Below, one piece after another: positions 8,991 to 17,292 of a stretch of 64,000 nt of DNA (within the stretch, counting starts at the first letter, position 1; every line of letters begins with the position of its first letter). The notes under the pieces are model-generated. The model was not told the DNA's origin. It made no database searches and was given only the letters and a program-made list of their open reading frames with translations. The translations under genes were made by a program, and so were the position numbers. The DNA comes from Bifidobacterium ruminantium DSM 6489 (GTDB taxonomy: Bacteria > Actinomycetota > Actinomycetes > Actinomycetales > Bifidobacteriaceae), in NCBI RefSeq assembly GCF_000770925.1, contig NZ_JDTK01000002.1:62001-126000 (forward strand). Reading direction: 5' to 3'.

Positions 8991-9056
8991 TGTCGAAGAC
9001 TGTTCATCTTCCGTTCACCGTTTTTGGTTTTTGGCACCCGAAACGCCCAATAGGCT
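8991..9056 (+). promoter_or_regulatory. PHO-box-like direct repeats and promoter of pstS
   Basis: GTTCATCTTCC (9002-9012) is followed directly by GTTCACCGTTT (9013-9023). These are two 11-base direct repeats of the actinobacterial PhoP unit (GTTCA at its 5' end), with weaker flanking units. TAGGCT at 9051-9056 can act as -10, placing the repeats over the -35 region, as for an activator. Regulation by the adjacent two-component system is inferred. Confidence 0.65.
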
Positions 9057-9141
9057 GGAACTGTCATGAAGAACGATGGCGACAACAGAAAACGACATAC
9101 CAGAAACACACGCCATCCGAATGTTGACAGAGGGAAAGATA

Positions 9142-10269
9142 ATGCGTAACTCCATTCTCGTGCGCTCCATCGCCGCCGTGTCCGGCATCGTGATGCTGGC
9201 TTCCGTCGCGGCCTGCGGTGACAACACCACCGCTTCCACTGATGCTTCAGCCAAGTCCGACACCAAGACCGAAGCCGTCTCCGGCAGCTTCAGCGGCGCC
9301 GGCGCTTCCTCCCAGCAGGCCGCTGTCGAAGCCTGGATCGCAGGCTTCCAGGGCACCAATCCGGATGCCAAGGTCGCTTACAATCCGTCCGGTTCCGGCG
9401 CCGGCGTCTCCACCTTCTTGACCGGCGCCACCGCGTGGGCAGGTTCCGATGCGGCCCTGTCCGACGATGAGGTCGAGCAGTCCAAGAAGGTGTGCGCCTC
9501 CGGAAACGCCTTCGACATTCCGGTCTACATCTCCCCGATCGCCGTGGTGTTCAACCTCCAGGGCGTGTCCGGCAAGGGCAAGACCCTGAACATGGACGCC
9601 GAGACCATCGCCAAGATCTTCGACGGCAAGATCACCAAGTGGAATGACAACGCCATCAAGAGCCAGAATCCGAAGGTGGATCTTCCGGATCTCGACATCA
9701 CCGTGGTGCATCGTTCCGATAAGTCCGGCACCACCAAGAACTTCCTGAGCTATGTCAAGGACGCCGCCGGTGACGCCTGGAGCTATGACCTCGGTGAGAA
9801 CTGGCCGAACGAGGTCGGACAGGGCGCCAAGGGAACTTCCGGCGTGATCTCCACCGTCCAGCAGGCCGATGGCACCATCGGCTACGCCGACGCCTCCCAG
9901 GCTGGCAACCTCGGCACCGTGGCGGTGAAGGTCGGCGACGGCTACGTCCCGTTCTCCGCCGAAGCTGCGGCCAAGGTCGTGGATTCCTCGCCGCTGGACG
10001 ATTCCGCCAAGGGCGACAACCGCGTGGTCGTCAAGCTTGACCACAACACCACCGAAAAGGGTGCCTACCCGATCGTGCTGGTCTCCTACGACATCGCCTG
10101 CCCGGCATATAAGGACGCCAACACCGCCAAGTTCGTCAAGTCCTGGCTGTCCTACGTGACCAGCGACGAAGGCCAGCAGACCGCCGCCTCCGCGGCCGGT
10201 TCCGCCCCGATGTCCGACACCATGCGTCAGAAGATCGCCAAGTCCATCGACGCCATCGAGACCAAGTAA
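9142..10269 (+). CDS. pstS: phosphate ABC transporter substrate-binding lipoprotein
   Basis: 375 residues from ATG 9142, which follows AGAGGGAAAG. A lipoprotein signal peptide is visible (MRNSILVRSIAAVSGIVMLA, then lipobox SVAAC at about residue 27). The mature protein has PstS phosphate-binding segments: SFSGAGASSQQAAVEAW, YNPSGSGAGVSTF, WAGSDAALS, VHRSDKSGTTKNFLSY and GTSGVISTV. It captures phosphate outside the membrane for PstCA. An in-frame ATG at 9076 exists but would put 22 residues before the signal peptide, so it is rejected. Confidence 0.95.
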   Translation: MRNSILVRSIAAVSGIVMLASVAACGDNTTASTDASAKSDTKTEAVSGSFSGAGASSQQAAVEAWIAGFQGTNPDAKVAYNPSGSGAGVSTFLTGATAWAGSDAALSDDEVEQSKKVCASGNAFDIPVYISPIAVVFNLQGVSGKGKTLNMDAETIAKIFDGKITKWNDNAIKSQNPKVDLPDLDITVVHRSDKSGTTKNFLSYVKDAAGDAWSYDLGENWPNEVGQGAKGTSGVISTVQQADGTIGYADASQAGNLGTVAVKVGDGYVPFSAEAAAKVVDSSPLDDSAKGDNRVVVKLDHNTTEKGAYPIVLVSYDIACPAYKDANTAKFVKSWLSYVTSDEGQQTAASAAGSAPMSDTMRQKIAKSIDAIETK

Positions 10270-10320
10270 GCCCATCGAAGTGGGTGGATCGCTTTCGGTG
10301 AACGGCGACTGATCGTAGGT

Positions 10321-10361
10321 TTCAGGCCGCAGCCGCGTTGCAATGACGGCTGTGGCCTGAA
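10321..10361 (+). terminator. intra-operon hairpin between pstS and pstC
   Basis: TTCAGGCCGCAGCCG (10321-10335) pairs with CGGCTGTGGCCTGAA (10347-10361), 15 pairs with one G-T and an 11-base loop, without a T tract. It may protect the pstS mRNA end or reduce read-through, so that binding protein is made in excess over permease. Confidence 0.55.
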
Positions 10362-10428
10362 CTGGTGCCTACGGCGGAAACAAAGCCGTCCGATCGTAAG
10401 CGGTCGCAAGCAAGTCAAAGGAGAACCC

Positions 10429-11382
10429 GTGAGTTCGCAAAGCAAAACGGCGCAACAGCCGGTGAGCGGCAAGAACGCGGACAAGGTGTTCAAAGGCGTG
10501 GCCTACGCCTGCGGCATCCTGATCCTCGTCGTACTTGCCGCGGTCGCGCTGTTCCTGCTGTTCCGCGCGTGGCCGTTGATTGGCGGCGACCAGAAGGCCA
10601 ACAGCGACACCATCAGCAATTTCACCGGCGGCAAGGCGACCAGCTTCTGGAGCTATGTCGGCCCGTTGCTGTTCGGCACCGTGCTGATTTCCACGCTGGC
10701 GCTGCTGATTTCCTTCTTCGTGTCCGTCGGCATCGCGTTGTTCATCTCGCATTACGCGCCGAAGAAGCTCGCCACGATTCTGAGCTACGTGGTGGATCTG
10801 CTTGCCGCCATCCCCTCCGTGATCTATGGTCTGTGGGGCGGCCTGGTGCTGGTTCCCGCCATTTATCCGTTCTGGAACTGGGTGGCCAAGTACCTCGGCT
10901 GGATTCCGATCTTCGCCGGTCCCGCCGCCAATCCTTCCCGTACCGTAGCCACGGTGTCTGTGGTGTTGGCTGTGATGATCCTGCCGATCATCACCTCGAT
11001 GTCGCGCGACATCTTCCTGCAGACCCCGCGTCTTCAGGAGGAGGCTGCACTGGCCCTCGGCGCCACGAAATGGGAAATGGTCAAGCTCGCGGTGCTGCCG
11101 TTCGGCAAGTCCGGCGTCGTGTCCGCCTCCATGCTCGGCCTGGGACGTGCGCTCGGCGAGACGATGGCCGTGCTCATGATCCTGTCCCCGGGTCTCAACT
11201 ACTCCGTCAAGCTGCTGCAGGCCTCGCAGAACCAGACGATCGCCGCGAACATCGCATCCCAGTATCCGGAAGCCAACGATCTGGGCGTTTCCGTGCTGAT
11301 CGGCACCGGTCTGGTCCTGTTCCTGATCACCTTCGTGGTGAATTTCGTCGCCCGTAAGCTCACCGAGAAAGCGAGTGCATGA
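10429..11382 (+). CDS. pstC: phosphate ABC transporter permease PstC
   Basis: 317 residues, GTG start with AAAGGAGAA 5 nt upstream. About six transmembrane helices; the first is at 20-45. The EAA loop coupling to PstB is seen as EEAALALGATKWEMVKLAVLPFGKSGVVSA, followed by GLGRALGETMAV. It forms the membrane channel with PstA. The stop codon overlaps the pstA start (ATGATG). Confidence 0.93.
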   Translation: MSSQSKTAQQPVSGKNADKVFKGVAYACGILILVVLAAVALFLLFRAWPLIGGDQKANSDTISNFTGGKATSFWSYVGPLLFGTVLISTLALLISFFVSVGIALFISHYAPKKLATILSYVVDLLAAIPSVIYGLWGGLVLVPAIYPFWNWVAKYLGWIPIFAGPAANPSRTVATVSVVLAVMILPIITSMSRDIFLQTPRLQEEAALALGATKWEMVKLAVLPFGKSGVVSASMLGLGRALGETMAVLMILSPGLNYSVKLLQASQNQTIAANIASQYPEANDLGVSVLIGTGLVLFLITFVVNFVARKLTEKASA

Positions 11383-12377
11383 TGACCGCCGCAAATAACG
11401 ACGCTTCGCCGATGGACGGCGCTCCCGTCATCGACTTCGACAAGTTCAAGCCGACCCGTTCCTTCATCGCGGCCCGCAAACGCAAGGACCTCGCCATGCG
11501 CGCGCTCATCGCGGTGGCGTTCATCGTGGCGCTGATTCCGCTGTTCTCGGTGCTGATCACCACCATTATCAACGGTGTCAAGAGGCTGAACCTCAATTTC
11601 CTGAGCTACAACATGACCGGCGTGGTCGGAGGCAATCCGACTCCGTCCGGCGGCTATGGCGGTATCCTGCACGCCATCATCGGCACTCTGGAAATAACCT
11701 TCGGCGCCATGCTCATCTCCATTCCGATCGGTTTGATGTGCGCCGTGTATCTCGTGGAATACTCCAACCGCGGCAGGCTCGCCAGGGTCATCACCCTGCT
11801 GGTCGACGTGATGAGCGGCATTCCGTCCATTGTCGCTGGTTTGTTCGCTTTTTCGATGTTCACGATTCTGATCGGCCCGGGCACCATCAACGGCTTCGAA
11901 GGCTCCGTCGCGCTGTCGCTGCTGATGCTGCCGACCGTGGTCAAGTCGTCCGAAGAGATGCTGAAGATTGTGCCGCACGACCTGCGTGAGGCCTCCTACG
12001 CGTTGGGCGTCACGAAGCAGCGCACGATCACGAAGATCGTGCTGCGCACCGCGCTGCCCGGCATCGTTTCGGGTGCGATTCTCGCCGTCGCGCGTGTGAT
12101 CGGCGAGACCGCGCCGCTGCTGATGACCGCCGGCTACATCGCTTCCACGAACTTCAATCTGTTCTCCGGCCAGATGACCACCCTGCCGGTGTACGTCTAC
12201 CAGGAGTATTCGAAGCTCAACGCGAACTGCCCGGCCAACGCCAGCGCAGCATGCGTCACCACCATCCCGATGGAACGCGCCTGGGCTGCGGCTCTGGTCC
12301 TGATTCTCATCGTGCTGATCCTCAACCTCATCGGACGTCTCGTGGCGAAGGTCTTCGCCGTTAAATCGGAACGCTGA
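11379..12377 (+). CDS. pstA: phosphate ABC transporter permease PstA
   Basis: 332 residues (331 if the second ATG at 11382 is used). Six predicted membrane helices after a roughly 45-residue cytoplasmic N-terminus. Motifs: LLVDVMSGIPSIVAGLFAF, the EAA loop EASYALGVTKQRTITKIVLRTALPGIVSG and AVARVIGETAPLL. Partner of PstC. Overlap with pstC indicates translational coupling. Confidence 0.93.
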   Translation: MMTAANNDASPMDGAPVIDFDKFKPTRSFIAARKRKDLAMRALIAVAFIVALIPLFSVLITTIINGVKRLNLNFLSYNMTGVVGGNPTPSGGYGGILHAIIGTLEITFGAMLISIPIGLMCAVYLVEYSNRGRLARVITLLVDVMSGIPSIVAGLFAFSMFTILIGPGTINGFEGSVALSLLMLPTVVKSSEEMLKIVPHDLREASYALGVTKQRTITKIVLRTALPGIVSGAILAVARVIGETAPLLMTAGYIASTNFNLFSGQMTTLPVYVYQEYSKLNANCPANASAACVTTIPMERAWAAALVLILIVLILNLIGRLVAKVFAVKSER

Positions 12378-12421
12378 GCGCGGCCGCACATAGTCGAACA
12401 CACACAAATTAAGGAAATCAA

Positions 12422-13201
12422 ATGGGACAACGTATCGATGTCAACCATCTGAACATCTACTACGGCGACTTCCTGGCCGTGGAGGATGTGAACATCAACA
12501 TCGAAGCCAACAAGGTCACCGCGTTCATCGGCCCCTCCGGCTGTGGCAAGTCCACCGTGCTGCGCACGCTCGACCGCATGCATGAGATCATTCCGGGCGC
12601 CCACTGCAAGGGCGAGGTGTTGCTGGAAGGCAAGAACCTGTACGACAAGGATGTGGATCCGGTCGCCGTCCGACGTGACGTCGGCATGGTGTTCCAGCGT
12701 CCGAACCCGTTCCCGACCATGTCCATCCGCGAGAACGTGCTTGCCGGCGTGAAGCTCAACAACCGCAAGATCTCGAAGTCCGACGCGGACGATCTGGTCG
12801 AATGGGCCCTGCGCGGCGCCAACCTGTGGAACGAGGTCAAGGATCGTCTGGACAATCCGGGCATCGGCCTGTCCGGTGGCCAGCAGCAGAGGCTGTGCAT
12901 CGCGCGCGCCGTGGCCGTGCATCCGCAGGTGCTGCTCATGGACGAACCGTGCTCCGCGCTCGACCCGATCTCGACGCTGGCCGTGGAGGACCTGATCAAC
13001 GAGCTGAAGAACGACTACACCATCGTGATCGTGACGCACAACATGCAGCAGGCCGCCCGAATCGCCGACTACACCGCCTTCTTCAATCTGAAGGCCGTGG
13101 GACAGCCGGGCCACCTCGAGTACTTCACCGACACCACTACCATGTTCAACAACCCCCAGAACGAAGAAGCCGAGCGATACGTATCGGGACGTTTCGGCTG
13201 A
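12422..13201 (+). CDS. pstB: phosphate ABC transporter ATP-binding protein
   Basis: 259 residues. It powers phosphate import on the cytoplasmic face. Walker [10 protein letters not shown] (about residues 39-47), PstB-specific [18 protein letters not shown], signature [14 protein letters not shown], Walker [13 protein letters not shown] and switch His in [13 protein letters not shown]. It completes pstSCAB; no phoU follows, which differs from many pst operons. Confidence 0.96.
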   Translation: MGQRIDVNHLNIYYGDFLAVEDVNINIEANKVTAFIGPSGCGKSTVLRTLDRMHEIIPGAHCKGEVLLEGKNLYDKDVDPVAVRRDVGMVFQRPNPFPTMSIRENVLAGVKLNNRKISKSDADDLVEWALRGANLWNEVKDRLDNPGIGLSGGQQQRLCIARAVAVHPQVLLMDEPCSALDPISTLAVEDLINELKNDYTIVIVTHNMQQAARIADYTAFFNLKAVGQPGHLEYFTDTTTMFNNPQNEEAERYVSGRFG

Positions 13202-13234
13202 TCGGTACCGCCGGTCCGCCAAAACGTGGCGACT

Positions 13235-13273
13235 CGAATGAGCGGACAGTCCAGTGGGCTGTCCGCTCATTCG
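13235..13273. terminator. 15-bp perfect hairpin after pstB
   Basis: The arm 13235-13249 (CGAATGAGCGGACAG) pairs perfectly with 13259-13273 around a 9-base loop. No T tract follows. Likely the 3' end of the pst operon. Confidence 0.65.
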
Positions 13274-13373
13274 TCTCGATGCAGCAGCGACGGGCGGCGG
13301 ATAAGCAATTGCACGCAGCGCAGTTCCGTAATCGCTCGTGCGGCTGATCGGCACATGGTCTTACTGACTGGAG

Positions 13374-13600
13374 GAATCCGCCCGCTGGGTCATGTTCGGC
13401 GGGCGGATTCTCCCATTGGCTGGATGTTTTGATCGCTGAACATTGCCCCGTTAGTCATTGCCATCCAGTGGCTGGATGTTTTGGGTGTCTGAAATTCCTC
13501 CCAGCATCCGTTTCTCCCAGTCGGTGGATGGTTTGGTTGTCTGAGTGGCTTGCCAGTGGCCATTTTTATCCAGCCGGTGGGTGTTTTGGGGCGCATGGTG
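13374..13600. repeat. 12-bp hairpin followed by four degenerate 52-53-base repeats
   Basis: GAATCCGCCCGC (13374-13385) pairs perfectly with 13399-13410. Then a conserved core recurs at 13418 (GGCTGGATGTTTTG), 13470 (GGCTGGATGTTTTG), 13522 (CGGTGGATGGTTTG) and 13575 (CGGTGGGTGTTTTG), spaced 52, 52 and 53 bases, each preceded by a CCA-containing stretch. No plausible gene lies in 13202-13794, and the rest of this gap shows only small hairpins near the permease start. Confidence 0.6.
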
Positions 13601-13794
13601 TGGCGTTAGCCGCACGGATTTCTCCGACCTCAGGCTGGGGTAGGGCGATGCACTCGTAATCCCGATGACCCGTGGCGGTGCTAGGGTAAGCGCGTTCGGA
13701 ACTTACGTTCCATGGCGAGTCGCGATTCTCGCCGGAGCGCGTGCTGAACGTGCGCGTTCCTATCAACCCAAGAACCATAAGCAGAGAAGAGATA

Positions 13795-15189
13795 ATGGAA
13801 AAGTTTTTCCATCTGAAGGAGAACGGCACCACCGCGTCCACTGAGGTCATGGCCGGCCTGACCACGTTCTTCGCCATGTCCTACATCATCATCGTCAACC
13901 CGCAGATCCTGTCCCAGACGGGTATGCCGTGGGGCGGCGTGTTCCTGGCCACTATCATTGCGGCCATCATCGGCACACTCGTCATGGGCCTGTTCGCCAA
14001 TGTGCCGTACGCCCAGGCCGCCGGTATGGGCCTGAACGCGTTCTTCACCTACACCGTCTGCTTCGGCCTCGGCTTCTCGTGGCAGCAGACCCTGTGCATG
14101 GTGTTCCTGTGCGGTCTGATCAACATCATCATCACCGTCACCAAGATCCGTAAGATGATCATCAAGGCCATCCCCGAGCTGCTGCAGAACGCCATCGGCG
14201 GCGGCATCGGTCTGTTCGTGGCCTATGTCGGCTTCCTGAACGTCGGCTTTTTCACCTTCACCACCAAGGACGCCAAGGCCGCTGGCAAGGGCCTTGCCAC
14301 GGCCGCGACCCCGGGCCTGGCCGTGATGAACAATCCGACCATCTGGCTGTTCATCATCGGCCTGGTGCTGGCCATCGTGCTCACCGTGCTCAAGGTGCGC
14401 GGCGGCATGCTGATCGCCATCGCCGTCACCGCGATTGTCGGCATTCCGATGGGCCAGACCACTATGGCCAACTCCGTGTCCATCGCCGACACCTTCGCCC
14501 AGCTGCCGCAGACCTTCGGCGTGATCTTCACCAAGGATGGCTTCCCGGCGCTGTTCTCCGACGTGTCGAAGCTGCCGATCATCCTGCTGACCATCTTCGC
14601 GTTCTCCATGTCCGACACCTTCGACACCATCGGCACCTTCATCGGTACCGGCCGTCGTACTGGCATCTTCTCCGAAGAGGACGAGAAGGCCCTGGAGAAC
14701 GGTTCCGGCTTCTCCTCCAAGATGGATAAGGCCCTGTTCGCCGATTCCATTGCCACCTCCATCGGCGCTATCTGCGGCACGTCCAACACCACCACCTACG
14801 TGGAGTCCTCCGCTGGCATTGCCGCTGGTGGCCGTACCGGCCTGACCTCCGTGGTCGTGGCGATCTGCTTCGCACTGTCCGCGTTCCTGTCCCCGGTCAT
14901 CTCCGCAGTGCCGTCCGCCGCTACCGCCGGCGTGCTGGTTGTGGTCGGCTGCATGATGGCGTCCTCGCTCAAGGAGATCGAGTGGGGCGACATCTCCGAG
15001 GCCATTCCGGCGTTCTTCGCCTCCGTGTTCATGGCGTTCAGCTACTCCATCTCCTACGGCATCGCCGGCGGTTTCATCACGTACTGCATCGTGATGACCT
15101 GCAAGAAGAAGGCCAAGGAGGTCCATCCGGTGATCTGGGTTGTGGCGATCCTGTTCATTCTGGACTTCATCGTGACCGCCATTCTGTGA
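13795..15189 (+). CDS. NCS2 family purine permease (adenine/guanine/hypoxanthine, AzgA/PbuG-like)
   Basis: 464 residues from ATG 13795, with AGAGAAGAG just upstream. About 12-13 hydrophobic segments. AzgA-type motifs: TTFFAMSYIIIVNPQIL, AAGMGLNAFFTYTVC, GGGIGLFVAYVGF, FAFSMSDTFDTIGTFIGTG and SIGAICGTSNTTTYVESSAGIAAGGRTGLTSV. Imports purine bases by proton symport in known family members. An in-frame ATG at 13741 lacks a binding site and adds a non-hydrophobic extension. Two small hairpins lie in the 100 bases before it, but I do not see a purine riboswitch. Confidence 0.92.
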   Translation: MEKFFHLKENGTTASTEVMAGLTTFFAMSYIIIVNPQILSQTGMPWGGVFLATIIAAIIGTLVMGLFANVPYAQAAGMGLNAFFTYTVCFGLGFSWQQTLCMVFLCGLINIIITVTKIRKMIIKAIPELLQNAIGGGIGLFVAYVGFLNVGFFTFTTKDAKAAGKGLATAATPGLAVMNNPTIWLFIIGLVLAIVLTVLKVRGGMLIAIAVTAIVGIPMGQTTMANSVSIADTFAQLPQTFGVIFTKDGFPALFSDVSKLPIILLTIFAFSMSDTFDTIGTFIGTGRRTGIFSEEDEKALENGSGFSSKMDKALFADSIATSIGAICGTSNTTTYVESSAGIAAGGRTGLTSVVVAICFALSAFLSPVISAVPSAATAGVLVVVGCMMASSLKEIEWGDISEAIPAFFASVFMAFSYSISYGIAGGFITYCIVMTCKKKAKEVHPVIWVVAILFILDFIVTAIL

Positions 15190-15198
15190 TCCGTCATG

Positions 15199-15293
15199 GC
15201 CTGACCGCAGCAATCGCATGTGCTGCGATTGCTGCGGTCAGGCAGCCTGACATGAGAAGCGCCCGATTCCCTTGAAGGGGAGTCGGGCGCTTC
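15199..15293. terminator. two consecutive bidirectional terminator-like hairpins
   Basis: First: a 20-bp perfect stem, 15199-15218 with 15224-15243, loop TGTGC. Second: GAAGCGCCCGATTCCC (15256-15271) pairs with 15278-15293 (one G-T), followed by TTCTTG. They separate the permease (+) from the convergent metal-binding lipoprotein gene (-). Confidence 0.75.
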
Positions 15294-15338
15294 TTGCAGT
15301 TGCACGCGTCGATGGGACGCCGGACGGAACGTCGGCTG

Positions 15339-16232
15339 TCAGCTGGTATGGCCTATGGCGTTGACGAGGGCGCTCATCCAGTCCAGCAGGCTGTCGTACT
15401 CGCCGGGCATCTGCTCGCTGATGTCGACTACCGGCACGTCGGCCTGTTTCGCGGTGTCGGTGAGCTGTTTGGTCATGTCGTTGGCTTCCTGCGGATTGAG
15501 GATGAGCATGGTGATTCGTTTGGTCTTCAGCGCCTTGACGAATTGCGTGATGTCGCCTGGCGTCGGCTCGCTGTCGTTCGCGACGGCCCGCGTGTATCCG
15601 GTCGGCGTGCGGTCGACCATGCCGAGGTCGTCGGCAAGGTAGCGTGCCACGGATTCGGTCGCGCCGTAGCTCATGCCTTTGGTCGCTTCCTTGGTTTTGG
15701 CGATGCGTTCCTCAAGTTCTGCTTCCCTGGCATGCCAGTCGCGGTTGAGTTTTTCGAATTCGTCGGCTTTGCCGGGCATCGCCTTGCGGTATGCGGCGGT
15801 GATCGCGTCGGCTGTTTTGGTGCGGACCTTGGCGGAGAACCATACGTGGGGGTTGTCGCCGGCCTTCTTGCCGCCGGCTTGCGCGGCGTTCACTATGGTG
15901 CCTTTGCCGTTCGTCGCGGCTTTGAGCGCCCACGAGTCGTAGTCGGCTCCGTTGACGATGGCGACGGTCGCGGTGCACAGGCGTTTCACGTCGGCGGTGG
16001 TCGGTTCGTAGTCGTGCGCCTCCGCATTGGTGGAATTGATGATGCTGTTCACCTTGACGAGATCGCCGCCCAGCTCCTTGGCGAGCGTGCCCCATTGGTT
16101 GATGGAGGCGGTGACGGCGATGGTTCCGTCCTGTGCGCCGCGTGCGGAGTTGTTCGTGGCGCCGCAGGCGCCGCTCGCCAGCAGAAGCGCCGCGCAAACG
16201 GTGGCGCTGATGATGTTCCATATACGGGACAA
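15339..16232 (-). CDS. metal ABC transporter substrate-binding lipoprotein (ZnuA/PsaA family, orphan)
   Basis: 297 residues from TTG 16232, which has AAGGAAA about 7 nt upstream. A longer frame to 16313 puts 27 polar residues before the signal peptide and is not preferred. Lipoprotein signal SRIWNIISATVCAALLLASGAC. Cluster A-1 metal-binding blocks: NAEAHDYEPTTADVKRL (His), GDNPHVWFSAKV (His), YGATESVARYLADDLG (Glu where ZnuA has His) and a C-terminal EYDSLLDWM (possible Asp). The H-H-E-D pattern is more like manganese binders, while the promoter carries a Zur-like site. No permease or ATPase gene is adjacent. Confidence 0.85.
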   Translation of the reverse strand: MSRIWNIISATVCAALLLASGACGATNNSARGAQDGTIAVTASINQWGTLAKELGGDLVKVNSIINSTNAEAHDYEPTTADVKRLCTATVAIVNGADYDSWALKAATNGKGTIVNAAQAGGKKAGDNPHVWFSAKVRTKTADAITAAYRKAMPGKADEFEKLNRDWHAREAELEERIAKTKEATKGMSYGATESVARYLADDLGMVDRTPTGYTRAVANDSEPTPGDITQFVKALKTKRITMLILNPQEANDMTKQLTDTAKQADVPVVDISEQMPGEYDSLLDWMSALVNAIGHTS

Positions 16233-16303
16233 GGGATTTTCCTTACATGATGCGCGTGATGCCGGGCGATGCCGGCGTTGGGTCGGATTTCTCGATGCGA
16301 TCC

Positions 16304-16332
16304 ACCATAGCACAAATGAGAACCGTTATCAA
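16304..16332 (-). promoter_or_regulatory. promoter overlapping a Zur-like operator
   Basis: On the - strand TTGATA (16332-16327), 17 bases, then TATGGT (16309-16304) form a good sigma-70-type promoter for the metal-binding lipoprotein. The near palindrome TGATAACGGTTCTCA (16331-16317) covers the -35, with arms TGA.AAC/GTT.TCA as in actinobacterial Zur boxes. Repression by a Fur-family protein when metal is plentiful is inferred. Confidence 0.6.
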
Positions 16333-16459
16333 TAATGCGATGTGATGTTGCGATTCAGGCATTGACGGCACGGCATGGGTCGGTATGGAGCGGATATGGT
16401 TTCATTGTGCGACACGCCGAACAGGCACCAGTCCACCCCAATCCGTACATTGAACATCT

Positions 16460-16661
16460 TGTAAACCACAGACCGTTGGTTGGAGCGTGCAAGCGCTCAC
16501 GAAGTTTGGATTGCCAAGCCAGCGCAGGTTGAAGAACATACGCCCACCAAGGGCTTTCCGCTTAGCGGTCGAATGTTGCTCTGCCTGCGTGCAGGGCTTT
16601 TTTATTGCCCTGCTAGGTGTTCCGGATTTCGCAGTCGACGGTTGACTAAGGAAGGAACGCC
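16460..16661 (+). promoter_or_regulatory. rplJ leader with terminator/antiterminator pair (L10 leader)
   Basis: An intrinsic terminator is formed by GCTCTGC (16578-16584) pairing with GCAGGGC (16591-16597), followed by six T (16598-16603). The same GCAGGGC can instead pair perfectly with GCCCTGC (16607-16613). The two structures exclude each other, as expected for attenuation. L10(L12)4 binding to its own leader is known for this operon in several bacteria; here it is inferred from position and structure. Between 16335 and 16460 I see no gene. Confidence 0.6.
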
Positions 16662-17183
16662 ATGAAGAGGCCCGAAAAGGAAGCGGTGGTCGCTCAGCTT
16701 ACGGATAAGTTCCGTGACGCTGATGCTATCTACCTGACCGAGTACCGCGGGCTTACCGTTCCGCAGATCTCTGAGCTGCGCGAAAAGCTAGGCCGCGATA
16801 CTTCCTACACTGTGGCAAAGAACACGCTCATTCGCATCGCAGCCAAGGAAGCTGGCGTCGAAGGTCTTGATGAACTTCTCGCCGGTCCGACCGCTGTGAC
16901 CTTCGTGAAGGGTGACTTCATCGAAGCTGCGAAGACCCTGCGTGACTTCGCCAAGACCAACAAGGCACTGATCATCAAGGGCGGCTTCGCTGATGGCACC
17001 GTCTACGATGCCGAAGGCGCCAAGAAGCTGGCAGACCTCAAGTCTCGCCCGCAGCTGCTCGCCGAATTCGCCGGCGACATCAAGGCTACGATGTCCAAGG
17101 CCGCGTACCTGTTCAACGCTCTGCCTACCAAGGCCGTGCGTACGATCGATGCGCTCCGCGAGAAGCAGGAAAAGGCTGCCTGA
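16662..17183 (+). CDS. rplJ: 50S ribosomal protein L10
   Basis: 173 residues. Forms the base of the L12 stalk and usually represses its own operon. Opening MKRPEKEAVVAQL, then YLTEYRGLTVPQISELREKL and YTVAKNTLIRIA are typical of L10. AAGGAAGG precedes the ATG. Followed by rplL after 109 bases that contain a hairpin. Confidence 0.97.
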   Translation: MKRPEKEAVVAQLTDKFRDADAIYLTEYRGLTVPQISELREKLGRDTSYTVAKNTLIRIAAKEAGVEGLDELLAGPTAVTFVKGDFIEAAKTLRDFAKTNKALIIKGGFADGTVYDAEGAKKLADLKSRPQLLAEFAGDIKATMSKAAYLFNALPTKAVRTIDALREKQEKAA

Positions 17184-17239
17184 TTTCATTGCGGCTCGCC
17201 GCATGAATGACGCAACCAATAAAGTAAAAAATTGTTTTA

Positions 17240-17272
17240 GGTGACGGATACCTCTTCAATCAACCCGTCACC
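17240..17272 (+). terminator. hairpin in the rplJ-rplL gap
   Basis: GGTGACGG (17240-17247) pairs with CCGTCACC (17265-17272) around a 17-base loop just before rplL. Possibly an mRNA processing or stability element that helps raise L12 output; no T tract follows. Confidence 0.45.
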
Positions 17273-17292
17273 AAGAATGAAAGGAAGCCATT

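Noticed and set aside
13429..13659. 76-residue frame within the 52-base repeat region
   Set aside because: No ribosome site, no protein-like composition; the period of the DNA repeats is not a consistent multiple of three.
13600..13794. Purine riboswitch before the permease
   Set aside because: Only two small hairpins are visible; the conserved purine-aptamer loops and junction bases were not found.
13681..15219. 512-residue minus-strand frame opposite the purine permease
   Set aside because: Same shadow pattern; NCS2 motifs are on the plus strand.
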